Below, one piece after another: positions 1 to 7,118 of a stretch of DNA of 33,125 nt. Position numbers and translations under genes: made by a program. The stretch's first letter is position 1; each line of letters begins with the position of its first letter. Source of the DNA: Chlamydiota bacterium. GTDB lineage: Bacteria > Auribacterota > JACPWU01. The stretch covers positions 1 to 33,125 of the forward strand of contig JACOUC010000059.1 of the NCBI GenBank assembly GCA_016178055.1, in the 5' to 3' direction. The notes below the pieces were generated by a model. It had not been told where the DNA came from, searched no databases, and saw only the letters and a program-made list of their open reading frames with translations.

Positions 1-603
1 CTCGGAAACACCACAGAAAAATATCTCGACGCCAACGCCAGAGTCACCCAAGAAAAAGACCCATTAGGAAGAACCACCAAATACGAATACACTGGCCGTG
101 GCTACATCTCGAAAATCACTTACCCCAATAGTTCAACAGAAGCAAGAACCTATGACACCAAAGGAAACCTCCTCACCAAAACATTGGATTCCACAGGGCT
201 CAACATTAAAACCACTTACACCTACGACTCAAAATGGAACAAAGTCAAAACAGTCACAGACCCCTTAGGACGCGTCACTACCTACGAATATGACACAACA
301 AATGGCGATCTCAAGAAAATCACATTACCCGCGATAGCTCCAGCCACAGTAGGCAGCATCTGGCAAATGACCTACACCTCGCAGGGGTTACTTGCAACCA
401 TCACAGACCCCCAAAACCATCTCACCACTTACACCTACGACAGCCTAGGAAACCTGGCCACCAAAACGAATGCGCTTGGCTACACAACGACATACACAAG
501 GGATAGCTCAGGCAACGTCACAGACATCGCGGATCCACTCGGAAATAGCACGATCTATGGCTACGACATGATGAATAGGCTCACGAACAAACACTCTCTC
601 TGA
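1..603 (+). CDS. RHS/YD-repeat protein, upstream fragment (5' partial, frameshifted)
   Basis: The reading frame is open from the first base of the window, so the gene begins outside it. It encodes tandem YD/RHS repeats with recurring units such as YEYDTTNGDL, YTYDSLGNLATKTN and YGYDMMNRLTN, which in RHS proteins build the beta-strand cocoon that encloses a C-terminal toxin. The frame stops at 601-603, inside a (CT)4 run, but the neighbouring +2 frame continues the same repeat (SDPNKHVTTYAYDSIGRLL) directly into the next RHS frame. This fragment and the 692-2392 frame are therefore one gene split by a frameshift. The shift could be a real mutation, slippage at the dinucleotide run, or an assembly error. 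Codons are rich in C-ending triplets (acc, aac, tac), unlike the ribosomal genes downstream, which suggests acquisition by transfer. Confidence 0.8.
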   Translation, partial: LGNTTEKYLDANARVTQEKDPLGRTTKYEYTGRGYISKITYPNSSTEARTYDTKGNLLTKTLDSTGLNIKTTYTYDSKWNKVKTVTDPLGRVTTYEYDTTNGDLKKITLPAIAPATVGSIWQMTYTSQGLLATITDPQNHLTTYTYDSLGNLATKTNALGYTTTYTRDSSGNVTDIADPLGNSTIYGYDMMNRLTNKHSL

Positions 604-691
604 TCCCAATAAACATGTAACCACCTACGCCTATGACTCGATCGGAAGATTACTCTCTGAGACAGACCCACTGAGCCACATCACAAGCTAC

Positions 692-2392
692 GTGTATGAC
701 AAAGTAAGCAACGTCACACAAAAAACAACCCCTAACGCAAAAACACTCAGCTATGTTTATGATGCTCTCAATCGCCTAACTACCAAAACAACACCAGAAC
801 AAGTTTACACCTTTGGATATGACACGCTTTCACGCTTAACAAGCGCATCGAACACAGCAAGTTCCTTAAGCTTCGTCTACGATGCCATCGGCCAGCTCCT
901 CGAAGCTGACACAGCTGAAGTCATTGCGAGCGGCTCGTTGCAATCTCAGCTGGTCTATGGATATGATGCTGCCGGTCGCAAGGCCTCGCTCACAGATTCA
1001 ACAGGATCTACAAGTTACGCCTTCGACAAAGCCAATCGCCTCACGCAACTCGCGTACACCCCTCTTACGATAAGAGGGGACGGGGGAGTTACATTCAATT
1101 TTGCGTATGACCTTGGTGGGAGAAGAACTGGAATGACAGGACCCAGTGGCATCACCAAAACTTATTCCTATGACAACGCCAACCGCCTGCTAGAGCTCAT
1201 CAACAAAATCAACGACACAGAAGTTGCACCGTTCCAATATCTGTATGATAAAGCTGGCAACCGCAACAAAATCGCAGATAAATATGGAGACCATGTCCCG
1301 AGTTATGACTCGCTCTATCGCCTATTAAATCTCACGAACGCTTTTACGACAGGAGGAGCGGAAACCTTCAGCTACGATTTAACAGGTAATCGAACCAGCG
1401 ATCAAACCCAGAGCTATACCCCAAATGAATTAAATCAAATCACCTCAGGAACAAATGGATTATCTCTGAGTTATGACAACAACGGCAACGTCACCAGTAA
1501 AACCGAAAATGGCATTACATGGACGTATACCTGGAACAGTGAAAACCAACTCACAAAAGTTACGAATACCGATTCCCAATCACCGATCACCGTGAGTTAT
1601 GAATATGATGCATTGGGACGTAGGATTTTAAAAACACTCACGACTCACGACTCCCAACTCACGACTGCTTGGATTTATGATGGCAATGATATTCTCCTGG
1701 AATATCAAAACGGAATATTGACCAATCGCTACACACATAGCTCTTCAGTAGATGAACCGTTGGCGAAAACTGATTTAACTCAGTCAAAGAATTATTTTTA
1801 TCATGTCGATGCTCTCGGCTCAATCACCGCCATTACGGATTCCACGGGCTCTATCATCGAATCTTACAGATACAGCTCCTACGGTGTTCCAACTATTTTT
1901 GATAAAGATGGTTTAGAAATTGGCACATCGAGTATTGGCAACTTCTATCTCCACACAGGATCTCAATACGACTCTGAAACAAAAACCTATCATCACTTTT
2001 ACAGGGAAAGAGATGCAGGCTTTGGAGTCTGGCTAAGTCCTGACCCGATTGGATTCAGTGGAGGAATTAACCTGTACTCGTATGTTGGAAATAATCCGAT
2101 TAATGCAACGGATCCGTGGGGGTTGCTCAAGGAAGAGGGGGGATTTGGATATTCCGCAGAAGACTTCCAAAAAGGTGTAGACGCAATTACTGAAGGTATT
2201 ACAACAAAAGATCCAACAGTGTCCGCTGATGGAGCTAAGAACAAAGCAAGTGAAATTATGAAAGAGATGGGAATAGGAGAAGCACTAAAGTTAAAGAGCT
2301 TGCTAAAGAAGGGCGATTGGAAACAAGTCGAGGAACTTTTAAAAGGGATAGATGAGCGTGTTAAAAAGAAGAAAAAGATGTGTAAAATCTAA
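692..2392 (+). CDS. RHS repeat protein with core-associated domain and variable C-terminal tip
   Basis: This is the downstream part of the frameshifted RHS gene. The ATG at 692 is only the first in-frame Met; homologous sequence extends upstream to about 599. Residues 1-360 are YD repeats. The RHS core-associated region follows (YHVDALGSITAITDSTGSI, then SPDPIGFSGGINLYSYVGNN and PINATDPWGL). In the family this conserved block precedes a self-cleaved, swappable toxin. After DPWGL come about 88 residues of helical, Lys-rich sequence ending KKKKKMCKI. I recognise no nuclease, deaminase or other catalytic motif in it, so the toxic activity is unknown. The 3' end overlaps the lipoprotein gene by 41 bases, the usual toxin-immunity arrangement. 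No signal peptide or PAAR-type N-terminus is visible because the gene start is missing. Confidence 0.85.
   Translation: MYDKVSNVTQKTTPNAKTLSYVYDALNRLTTKTTPEQVYTFGYDTLSRLTSASNTASSLSFVYDAIGQLLEADTAEVIASGSLQSQLVYGYDAAGRKASLTDSTGSTSYAFDKANRLTQLAYTPLTIRGDGGVTFNFAYDLGGRRTGMTGPSGITKTYSYDNANRLLELINKINDTEVAPFQYLYDKAGNRNKIADKYGDHVPSYDSLYRLLNLTNAFTTGGAETFSYDLTGNRTSDQTQSYTPNELNQITSGTNGLSLSYDNNGNVTSKTENGITWTYTWNSENQLTKVTNTDSQSPITVSYEYDALGRRILKTLTTHDSQLTTAWIYDGNDILLEYQNGILTNRYTHSSSVDEPLAKTDLTQSKNYFYHVDALGSITAITDSTGSIIESYRYSSYGVPTIFDKDGLEIGTSSIGNFYLHTGSQYDSETKTYHHFYRERDAGFGVWLSPDPIGFSGGINLYSYVGNNPINATDPWGLLKEEGGFGYSAEDFQKGVDAITEGITTKDPTVSADGAKNKASEIMKEMGIGEALKLKSLLKKGDWKQVEELLKGIDERVKKKKKMCKI
1059..1079. 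repeat. 21-bp perfect palindrome inserted in frame in the RHS gene
   Basis: The arms CCCCTCTTA and TAAGAGGGG are perfect complements around CGA. Compared with the paralogous RHS gene at 3760-5334, this gene has exactly seven extra residues here (YTPLTIRGDGGV against NTSGT between conserved A and TF). Seven codons equal the 21-bp palindrome length. The element thus looks like a short mobile palindrome tolerated in a repeat-protein coding sequence. Confidence 0.65.
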
Positions 2393-2972
2393 AAAAGTAA
2401 TTAAAATCAAATTGGTTTCCATTCTGTACGCTTGGGGATCGTTATGCGTTTTATTCTTAATGTCAGGATGTATGGTTACTTCTGAATTTCCATTGGAAGA
2501 ATATGACCCAAAGAAATTTAATGATGGCATTCTGGGGGTTTGGATTAACAAGGATGAAACGACTACCTTGATTATCCATGGAAAAAATTTTGGCAGATAC
2601 GAAGTGGTTTGTGTGTTAAACGAGGATGGAAAAGTGGATGTTTTGAGGTATAAGTTTTACTTGTCACAGTTGGATGGAAAGAACTATGCAAATTTGAAAC
2701 AGGTATTAGAGAATGATCAGGCCAGCACAACATTTGAACTAGTTAGATATGAGTTTCAAGATAAGAATGAGCTGAAGATTATCATGCCAGATACAGCCGT
2801 TTTTAAGAAAGCTGTTCAAACGGGAGGAATCAAAGGAGATTATAAGGTGTTTGTGAATATTAGGGATGATATCGCACACTTGTCAGCTTTCGTAAGAAAT
2901 CATCAAAACTCTTTCCCGTCAGAAGGGGGTATGATTTTTTATAAAGCGATTTCAGTTGAGCCAAAGGAATAA
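2352..2972 (+). CDS. Putative lipoprotein, candidate immunity protein for the RHS tip
   Basis: The 206-residue product begins with a long basic stretch (KRRKRCVKSKK), then a hydrophobic segment and a lipobox-like LFLMSGC at about residues 34-40. It is likely to be lipidated and anchored in a membrane, facing the periplasm. The mature part resembles small beta-rich lipoproteins (GVWINKDETTTLIIHG, a short repeated strand pattern), but I cannot name a family. It overlaps the end of the RHS gene by 41 bases, with AAAAGGG just upstream of the ATG. Overlap with the variable tip is the standard position of an immunity gene in RHS loci, so that role is inferred from context only. Its A/T-rich composition, compared with the C-rich RHS wall, also fits a swappable tip-immunity cassette. 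Confidence 0.65.
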   Translation: MSVLKRRKRCVKSKKVIKIKLVSILYAWGSLCVLFLMSGCMVTSEFPLEEYDPKKFNDGILGVWINKDETTTLIIHGKNFGRYEVVCVLNEDGKVDVLRYKFYLSQLDGKNYANLKQVLENDQASTTFELVRYEFQDKNELKIIMPDTAVFKKAVQTGGIKGDYKVFVNIRDDIAHLSAFVRNHQNSFPSEGGMIFYKAISVEPKE

Positions 2973-2974
2973 TC

Positions 2975-3325
2975 TGTGAGAACCTGGGATTCAGAGGCCT
3001 ATATCGGTATGTCGGCAATAATCCGATTAATTACATTGATCCTTATGGCTTAAGAGGTGAAGTTAAAATTAAAGAACTGTTGAACAAAACTTTAGGTGAC
3101 AAATTGAGTGAATCAGAAAGACAAAAAATCGCTGAATTTACAGGCAAACAGATAGGGTTAGGACTTATGTTTCGGTTGGGGACTGGGAGTGAAGATGCTA
3201 AGAAAGAGTTAGAGGTACTCGTAAGGAAAGCCTTAGAAAAAGCTGATAAAGAGACACAAGATCTTTTTAAAAAATTGGAAGAATTAAAAAATGAAGAGGA
3301 CAAGAAAAAGTCATGTCCAACGTGA
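2975..3325 (+). pseudogene. Orphan RHS C-terminal tip (no start, core remnant plus variable domain)
   Basis: The frame opens at 2960 after a stop and has no ATG. It reads NLGFRGLYRYVGNNPINYI followed by DPYGL, which is the end of an RHS core (compare NLYSYVGNNPINATDPWGL in the preceding gene). About 89 residues of variable tip follow. The tip is helical and charged, with a hydrophobic patch (QIGLGLMF) and a Lys-rich end, DKKKSCPT. Such displaced tips downstream of an RHS gene are known in the family as reservoirs that can recombine into the full-length gene through the shared core sequence. A TTG at 3080 could start a shorter product. The stop overlaps the next gene by 13 bases. Both tips here end in a Lys run followed by a Cys near the C-terminus, which may be meaningful or chance. 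Confidence 0.75.
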
Positions 3326-3654
3326 AGAAAATATCTTTAAAATTTCTTTTGAGTTTACCGCTTACAGCCGGAATTGTATTTTGGTCGACAGGTTATTGGT
3401 CGGAAGATTATTTTGATGGGGTTCCTCTTTTTTTGATATGTCACATTTTGCATTTCGAAATATTTCCCTTTCTTGTTGGACTTTATTTCTATGTCACTTT
3501 GTATGTATTTTTATTTTTCTGGGCTGGAAAGTTTGGAAAGATGAAATATATCTTCTGGGGCGTATTGATTGTAGGGTATGTTACACTGAATATAATCGCT
3601 GGTCGATTTGTTTCTTTTGACATTCGGGTGTTAGAAGCGATTATCCCTGGCTAA
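3313..3654 (+). CDS. Small multi-pass membrane protein, candidate immunity protein of the orphan tip
   Basis: The 113-residue product is almost entirely hydrophobic, with three to four likely membrane segments: around residues 9-27 (LLSLPLTAGIVFWSTGYW), 35-72 (LICHILHFEIFPFLVGLYFY and onward) and 78-100 (YIFWGVLIVGYVTLNIIAG). It has no recognisable catalytic motif and I do not know the family. Its start overlaps the orphan RHS tip by 13 bases, suggesting translational coupling, and no other gene follows before the repeat at 3696. By position it is the immunity protein for that tip. If so, the toxin probably acts on or in the inner membrane, because a purely membrane-embedded antagonist would be poorly placed to block a cytoplasmic nuclease. 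Confidence 0.6.
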   Translation: MSNVKKISLKFLLSLPLTAGIVFWSTGYWSEDYFDGVPLFLICHILHFEIFPFLVGLYFYVTLYVFLFFWAGKFGKMKYIFWGVLIVGYVTLNIIAGRFVSFDIRVLEAIIPG

Positions 3655-3695
3655 ATTGCTTTTAAAGAGATGAAGAGATGGGGAGACATGAGACA

Positions 3696-3792
3696 GGGAC
3701 GTTGGTAGACAATTAGGTTGTTTTGTAGATAAGGGACGAAATAGGGGACGAGAATCTAAATGGGCTTAGCGCTAAAACAAGAAAATGAACTT
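3696..3792 (+). repeat. ~100-bp direct repeat, copy A
   Basis: This segment starts GGGACGTTGGTAG and runs through AATTAGGTTGTTTTGTAGAT, AATAGGGGACGA and AATCTAAATGGG to AAAACAAGAAAATGAACTT. It recurs almost base for base at 5338-5442. The ATG in AATCTAAATGGG opens a frame beginning MG(L/F)ALKQENEL in both copies. The GGGACGTT start resembles the ends of IS200-like/REP-associated transposon remnants seen in other genomes, but no transposase is present, so that link is only a suggestion. Confidence 0.8.
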
Positions 3793-5334
3793 CCCTTTTT
3801 AAGCTTGGTCGAAGAGCCAATGCTCAAGGTTTTGCCTGGAGGAAAAGCTGAGGCAAAACCTTTGGCGGAAATTATTCCATTTGATTCTTCTAACCTTGAG
3901 CGAGATTGTACGTATGACAAAGTAAGCAATGTCACACAAAAAACAACCCCTAACGCAAAAACACTCAGCTATGGGTATGATGCTCTTAACCGCCTCATCA
4001 CCAAAACAACATCAGAGCAAACGTATGCATACACATACGACACCCTATCTCAACTCACAAACGCAACAAACGCCGCAAGTGCTCTCACCTTTGGCTATGA
4101 TTCAATAGGAGAACTCACCAGTACCAAAACAGCAGCTCCTCAACCTGCGGGAACCTTAAGCTATAGTTATGACAGTGCCATGAGAAAAACCACCTTCACC
4201 GTAGGATCCTGGAAAGCCACCTACGGCTACGACAAAGCCAATCGCCTCACATCCATCGCTAACACCTCAGGAACCACATTCACCTTTGGCTATGACCTAG
4301 GAGGAAGAAGAACCAACCTCAAAAAAACCACAGGCTCAACCCTAGAAAGAACCTACAACTACGACAATGCTAATCGCCTCATCGAACTCATCAGCAAATC
4401 TAACGGAACAGAAATCACACACCTACAATACCAATACGACAAAACCGGAAACAAAACTGACATCACAGACAAATACGGCGAACACATCCCAAGCTATGAC
4501 GCACTCTACCGCCTCATCAACCTCACCAACGCCCTTACAACAGGAGGACAAGAAACATTCAACTACGATTTAACAGGTAACAGAACCAGCGACCAAACCC
4601 AAACCTACTCAACCAACGAACTCAACCAAATCACCCATGGAACCAACAATCTCTCACTCACCTACGACAACAACGGAAACACCGTCACAAAAACAGAAAA
4701 CGGCATCACCTGGACCTACACTTGGAACAGTGAAAACCAACTCACAAAAATAACAAACAACGCCCAAACCCCCATTACCGTCACATACGAATATGATGCC
4801 TTAGGAAGAAGAATCACCCAAACCACCACCCAGAACTCCGCCACAACCAAAAACCAATGGATCTATGATGGAGAAGACTTATACCTTGAATATGAAAATG
4901 GAATATCGAAGGCTTATTACATCCATGGGCCCAACACAGACGAACCCCTTGCTAAATCGATGGGAGGGACCCTTTACAGTTACCATCCCGATGGATTAGG
5001 GAGCATTGCAGCTATCACCTCAGGAGGGCTAGTAGAAAGCTATCGCTACACCTCTTTCGGAAAGCCCACGATCTACGACAAAAACGGGGCCACACTCACT
5101 TCATCCACCATTAAGAACCCTTATCTCTTCACAGGGAGAGAATACAACAGTGAAACAAAACTGACCTATCGTCGAAATCGTTATGATGACCCATCCATTG
5201 GGATCTTCTTAAGTCCTGATCCATCGGGCTTTGATGATGGGCCCAACAAATATATTCTGACCGGTGACAATCCAATCAATTGGACGGATCCACTGGGACT
5301 ATATCCACTTAACACTACCGCGTCTGATCTATAG
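3760..5334 (+). CDS. Chimeric RHS repeat protein lacking a toxin tip
   Basis: The 524-residue product has an unrelated start of about 50 residues (MGLALKQENELPFLSL and following) encoded partly by direct repeat copy A. It is then joined abruptly to YD repeats at YDKVSNVTQKTTPNAKTL. From there it parallels the first RHS gene; the first 60 or so bases after the junction differ at about one position from bases 698-758. The core-associated region is complete (YHPDGLGSIAAITSGGLVES, then SPDPSGFDDGPNKYILTGDN and DPLGL), but only seven residues follow, so there is no toxin domain. The stop falls right beside direct repeat copy B. There is no signal peptide. The gene looks like a recombination product, probably a non-toxic remnant or a recipient for new tips. 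Its C-ending codon preference matches the other RHS gene and differs from the host operons. Confidence 0.8.
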   Translation: MGLALKQENELPFLSLVEEPMLKVLPGGKAEAKPLAEIIPFDSSNLERDCTYDKVSNVTQKTTPNAKTLSYGYDALNRLITKTTSEQTYAYTYDTLSQLTNATNAASALTFGYDSIGELTSTKTAAPQPAGTLSYSYDSAMRKTTFTVGSWKATYGYDKANRLTSIANTSGTTFTFGYDLGGRRTNLKKTTGSTLERTYNYDNANRLIELISKSNGTEITHLQYQYDKTGNKTDITDKYGEHIPSYDALYRLINLTNALTTGGQETFNYDLTGNRTSDQTQTYSTNELNQITHGTNNLSLTYDNNGNTVTKTENGITWTYTWNSENQLTKITNNAQTPITVTYEYDALGRRITQTTTQNSATTKNQWIYDGEDLYLEYENGISKAYYIHGPNTDEPLAKSMGGTLYSYHPDGLGSIAAITSGGLVESYRYTSFGKPTIYDKNGATLTSSTIKNPYLFTGREYNSETKLTYRRNRYDDPSIGIFLSPDPSGFDDGPNKYILTGDNPINWTDPLGLYPLNTTASDL

Positions 5335-5337
5335 ATG

Positions 5338-5442
5338 GGGACGTTGTTAGGAAATTAGGTTGTTTTGTAGATAAGTGTAGATAAGGGACTAAATAGGGGA
5401 CGAAAATCTAAATGGGTTTCGCATTAAAACAAGAAAATGAAC
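5338..5442 (+). repeat. ~100-bp direct repeat, copy B
   Basis: This is the second copy of the 3696-3792 repeat. It differs by a small internal duplication (GTAGATAA twice) and a few substitutions. The same ATG opens a 24-residue frame at 5412-5486 (MGFALKQENELSLEFNGQKL ending VYPK) that stops early. The two copies bracket the chimeric RHS gene. The remaining stretch to the secY start (5443-5578) shows no other gene; secY must either be expressed from a promoter in here or by read-through. Confidence 0.8.
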
Positions 5443-5578
5443 TTTCATTAGAATTTAATGGTCAAAAACTTGTTTATCCAAAATAGGATCCACTTTGAAA
5501 AGGGGTTAGGTCTTTTGGTGACACAACTTTGTTAAAAATCATGCGGTGCATAGGAATTCATTTAAAATAGGAAAATTT

Positions 5579-6931
5579 ATGCTATCAGCCTTTGTTAATG
5601 TTTTTAAAATTGGAGACTTAAGAAAGAAGCTTCTCCTTACTCTGGGGCTTATCGCTGTTTACCGGATTGGAACTTATATTCCAACACCAGGTGTGGATGG
5701 GTATGCCTTAAGCCAATTTTTAGAGCAGGCGGCTAAAACCCAAGGGGGCATGGGAACCGTTTTTGGTTTGATGAATATGTTTAGCGGCGGTGCCATGCAT
5801 AAATTAACGATTTTTGCATTGGGCATCATGCCTTATATCAGTGCCTCTATTATTTTGCAGCTTTTGACTACGGTTATTCCTCAGCTTGAACGGATGGCCA
5901 AAGAAGGAGAAATGGGTCGAAAGAAGTTAACTCAGTATACGCGCTATGGGACGGTTCTCTTAAGTATTGTGCAGTCTTTTTTTATTGCTCTATGGCTTGA
6001 GCATCCAAGATTGTTTGGAAATACGGTTGTTGTTCCAGAGCCAGGATGGGGTTTTCGGATTTTATGTATTTTAACTTTAACTTCAGGAACGGCTTTTATT
6101 ATGTGGTTGGGTGAGCAAATTACGGAAAGAGGGATTGGCAATGGAATGAGTTTGATCATTGCGGCAGGAATTGTTTCAAGAATTCCGACAGCCATTCACC
6201 AAACTTATATTTTGCTCAGTCCGAGTAATCCAGATACCGCAACCCTCGGTCCCCTTCAGGCTATTTTTATGTTAATGGTCCTCATTGCCGTCATTGCATC
6301 GGTCATTCTTGTCACTCAAGGACAGAGAAAAATTCCTGTCCAATATGCGAAGCGCGTTGTAGGCCGGCGGGTTTTTTCAGGTCAATCAACCTATATTCCT
6401 TTGCGCGTGAATCAAGCAGGGGTCATTCCGATTATTTTTGCTGTTTCCATTTTGATGTTTCCCCAGACCTTTGCTGCTTTAGTGCAAAGCGGCGCCATGC
6501 AACGTCTTGCTTCTCACTTAACGGAAGGAAGGCTTCTCTATAATATATTCTATGCGCTCTTAATCATTTTCTTTACTTATTTTTATACAGCGATTACGTT
6601 TAATCCTCTTGATATTTCTGAAAATATGAAAAAGTCAGGCGCTTTTGTTCCTGGCATTCGTCCGGGGCAGGCGACCACTGATTTTTTAGGGCAGGTGATG
6701 AATCGCATTACTTTCTCTGGGGCTGTTTTTCTTGCCATTATTGCAATTATGCCGGACATCATTTATCGTGTGATGGATATCCCCTATCTGGTTGCAAGTT
6801 TTTTTGGAGGAACAGCTCTTTTAATTGTTGTGGGCGTGATGCTAGATTCAATGAGACAGCTTGAGTCGCAACTTCTCATGAGACATTATGATGGATTCAT
6901 GAAGAAGGGGCGAATTAAGGGAAGGTATTAA
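5579..6931 (+). CDS. secY: Protein translocase subunit SecY
   Basis: SecY is the channel of the Sec translocon in the inner membrane, working with SecE, SecG, SecA and ribosomes. The 450-residue product has the family's ten-helix pattern and normal length. Its N-terminus (MLSAFVNVFKIGDLRKKLL, then YRIGTYIPTPGVDG) is characteristic, as are the plug region (GLMNMFSGGAMHKLTIFALG), the GERITERGIGNG-like loop (GEQITERGIGNGMSLIIAAG), and the basic cytoplasmic loop QGQRKIPVQYAKR. I chose the ATG at 5579 because AGGA lies six to seven bases upstream and homologues start there; a GTG at 5546 would add 11 unconserved residues. secY normally follows rplO in the spc operon. Here the upstream neighbour is the RHS island, so the operon has been interrupted exactly at this point. 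Confidence 0.95.
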   Translation: MLSAFVNVFKIGDLRKKLLLTLGLIAVYRIGTYIPTPGVDGYALSQFLEQAAKTQGGMGTVFGLMNMFSGGAMHKLTIFALGIMPYISASIILQLLTTVIPQLERMAKEGEMGRKKLTQYTRYGTVLLSIVQSFFIALWLEHPRLFGNTVVVPEPGWGFRILCILTLTSGTAFIMWLGEQITERGIGNGMSLIIAAGIVSRIPTAIHQTYILLSPSNPDTATLGPLQAIFMLMVLIAVIASVILVTQGQRKIPVQYAKRVVGRRVFSGQSTYIPLRVNQAGVIPIIFAVSILMFPQTFAALVQSGAMQRLASHLTEGRLLYNIFYALLIIFFTYFYTAITFNPLDISENMKKSGAFVPGIRPGQATTDFLGQVMNRITFSGAVFLAIIAIMPDIIYRVMDIPYLVASFFGGTALLIVVGVMLDSMRQLESQLLMRHYDGFMKKGRIKGRY

Positions 6932-6934
6932 AAC

Positions 6935-7086
6935 ATTGCGGATTTCGGATTGCGGATTTCGGAGTGAAAAGCGAACGTAAAAAGGATGCTGGATTTTTGA
7001 TGGTGGGTTATGTTTTTAAATAGATAATTCCTAAATAGATAATTCCTTAAATCCGCAATCCGCATTCCGCAATCCGCAATCCGAAA
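6935..7086. repeat. Word-iterated inverted repeat between secY and adk
   Basis: The left arm (6935-6962) iterates ATTGCGGATTTCGG. The right arm (7050-7086) iterates AATCCGCAATCCGCATTCCG, so the two arms pair over about 28 bases with few mismatches. The loop is about 85 bases and contains a perfect 15-bp tandem duplication (AAATAGATAATTCCT at 7018-7032 and 7033-7047). No gene is visible inside. It could fold in the secY-adk transcript as a long hairpin. Confidence 0.8.
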
Positions 7087-7118
7087 TAAGTAGATAAAGT
7101 TATGGAAGGAAAATCAGT

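Noticed and set aside
3438-3620. 60-codon plus-strand frame
   Set aside because: It is nested in another frame of the membrane-protein gene and lacks a ribosome-binding site.
5546-5578. Upstream GTG start for secY
   Set aside because: It adds 11 residues not expected in SecY, and a better ribosome-binding site precedes the ATG at 5579.
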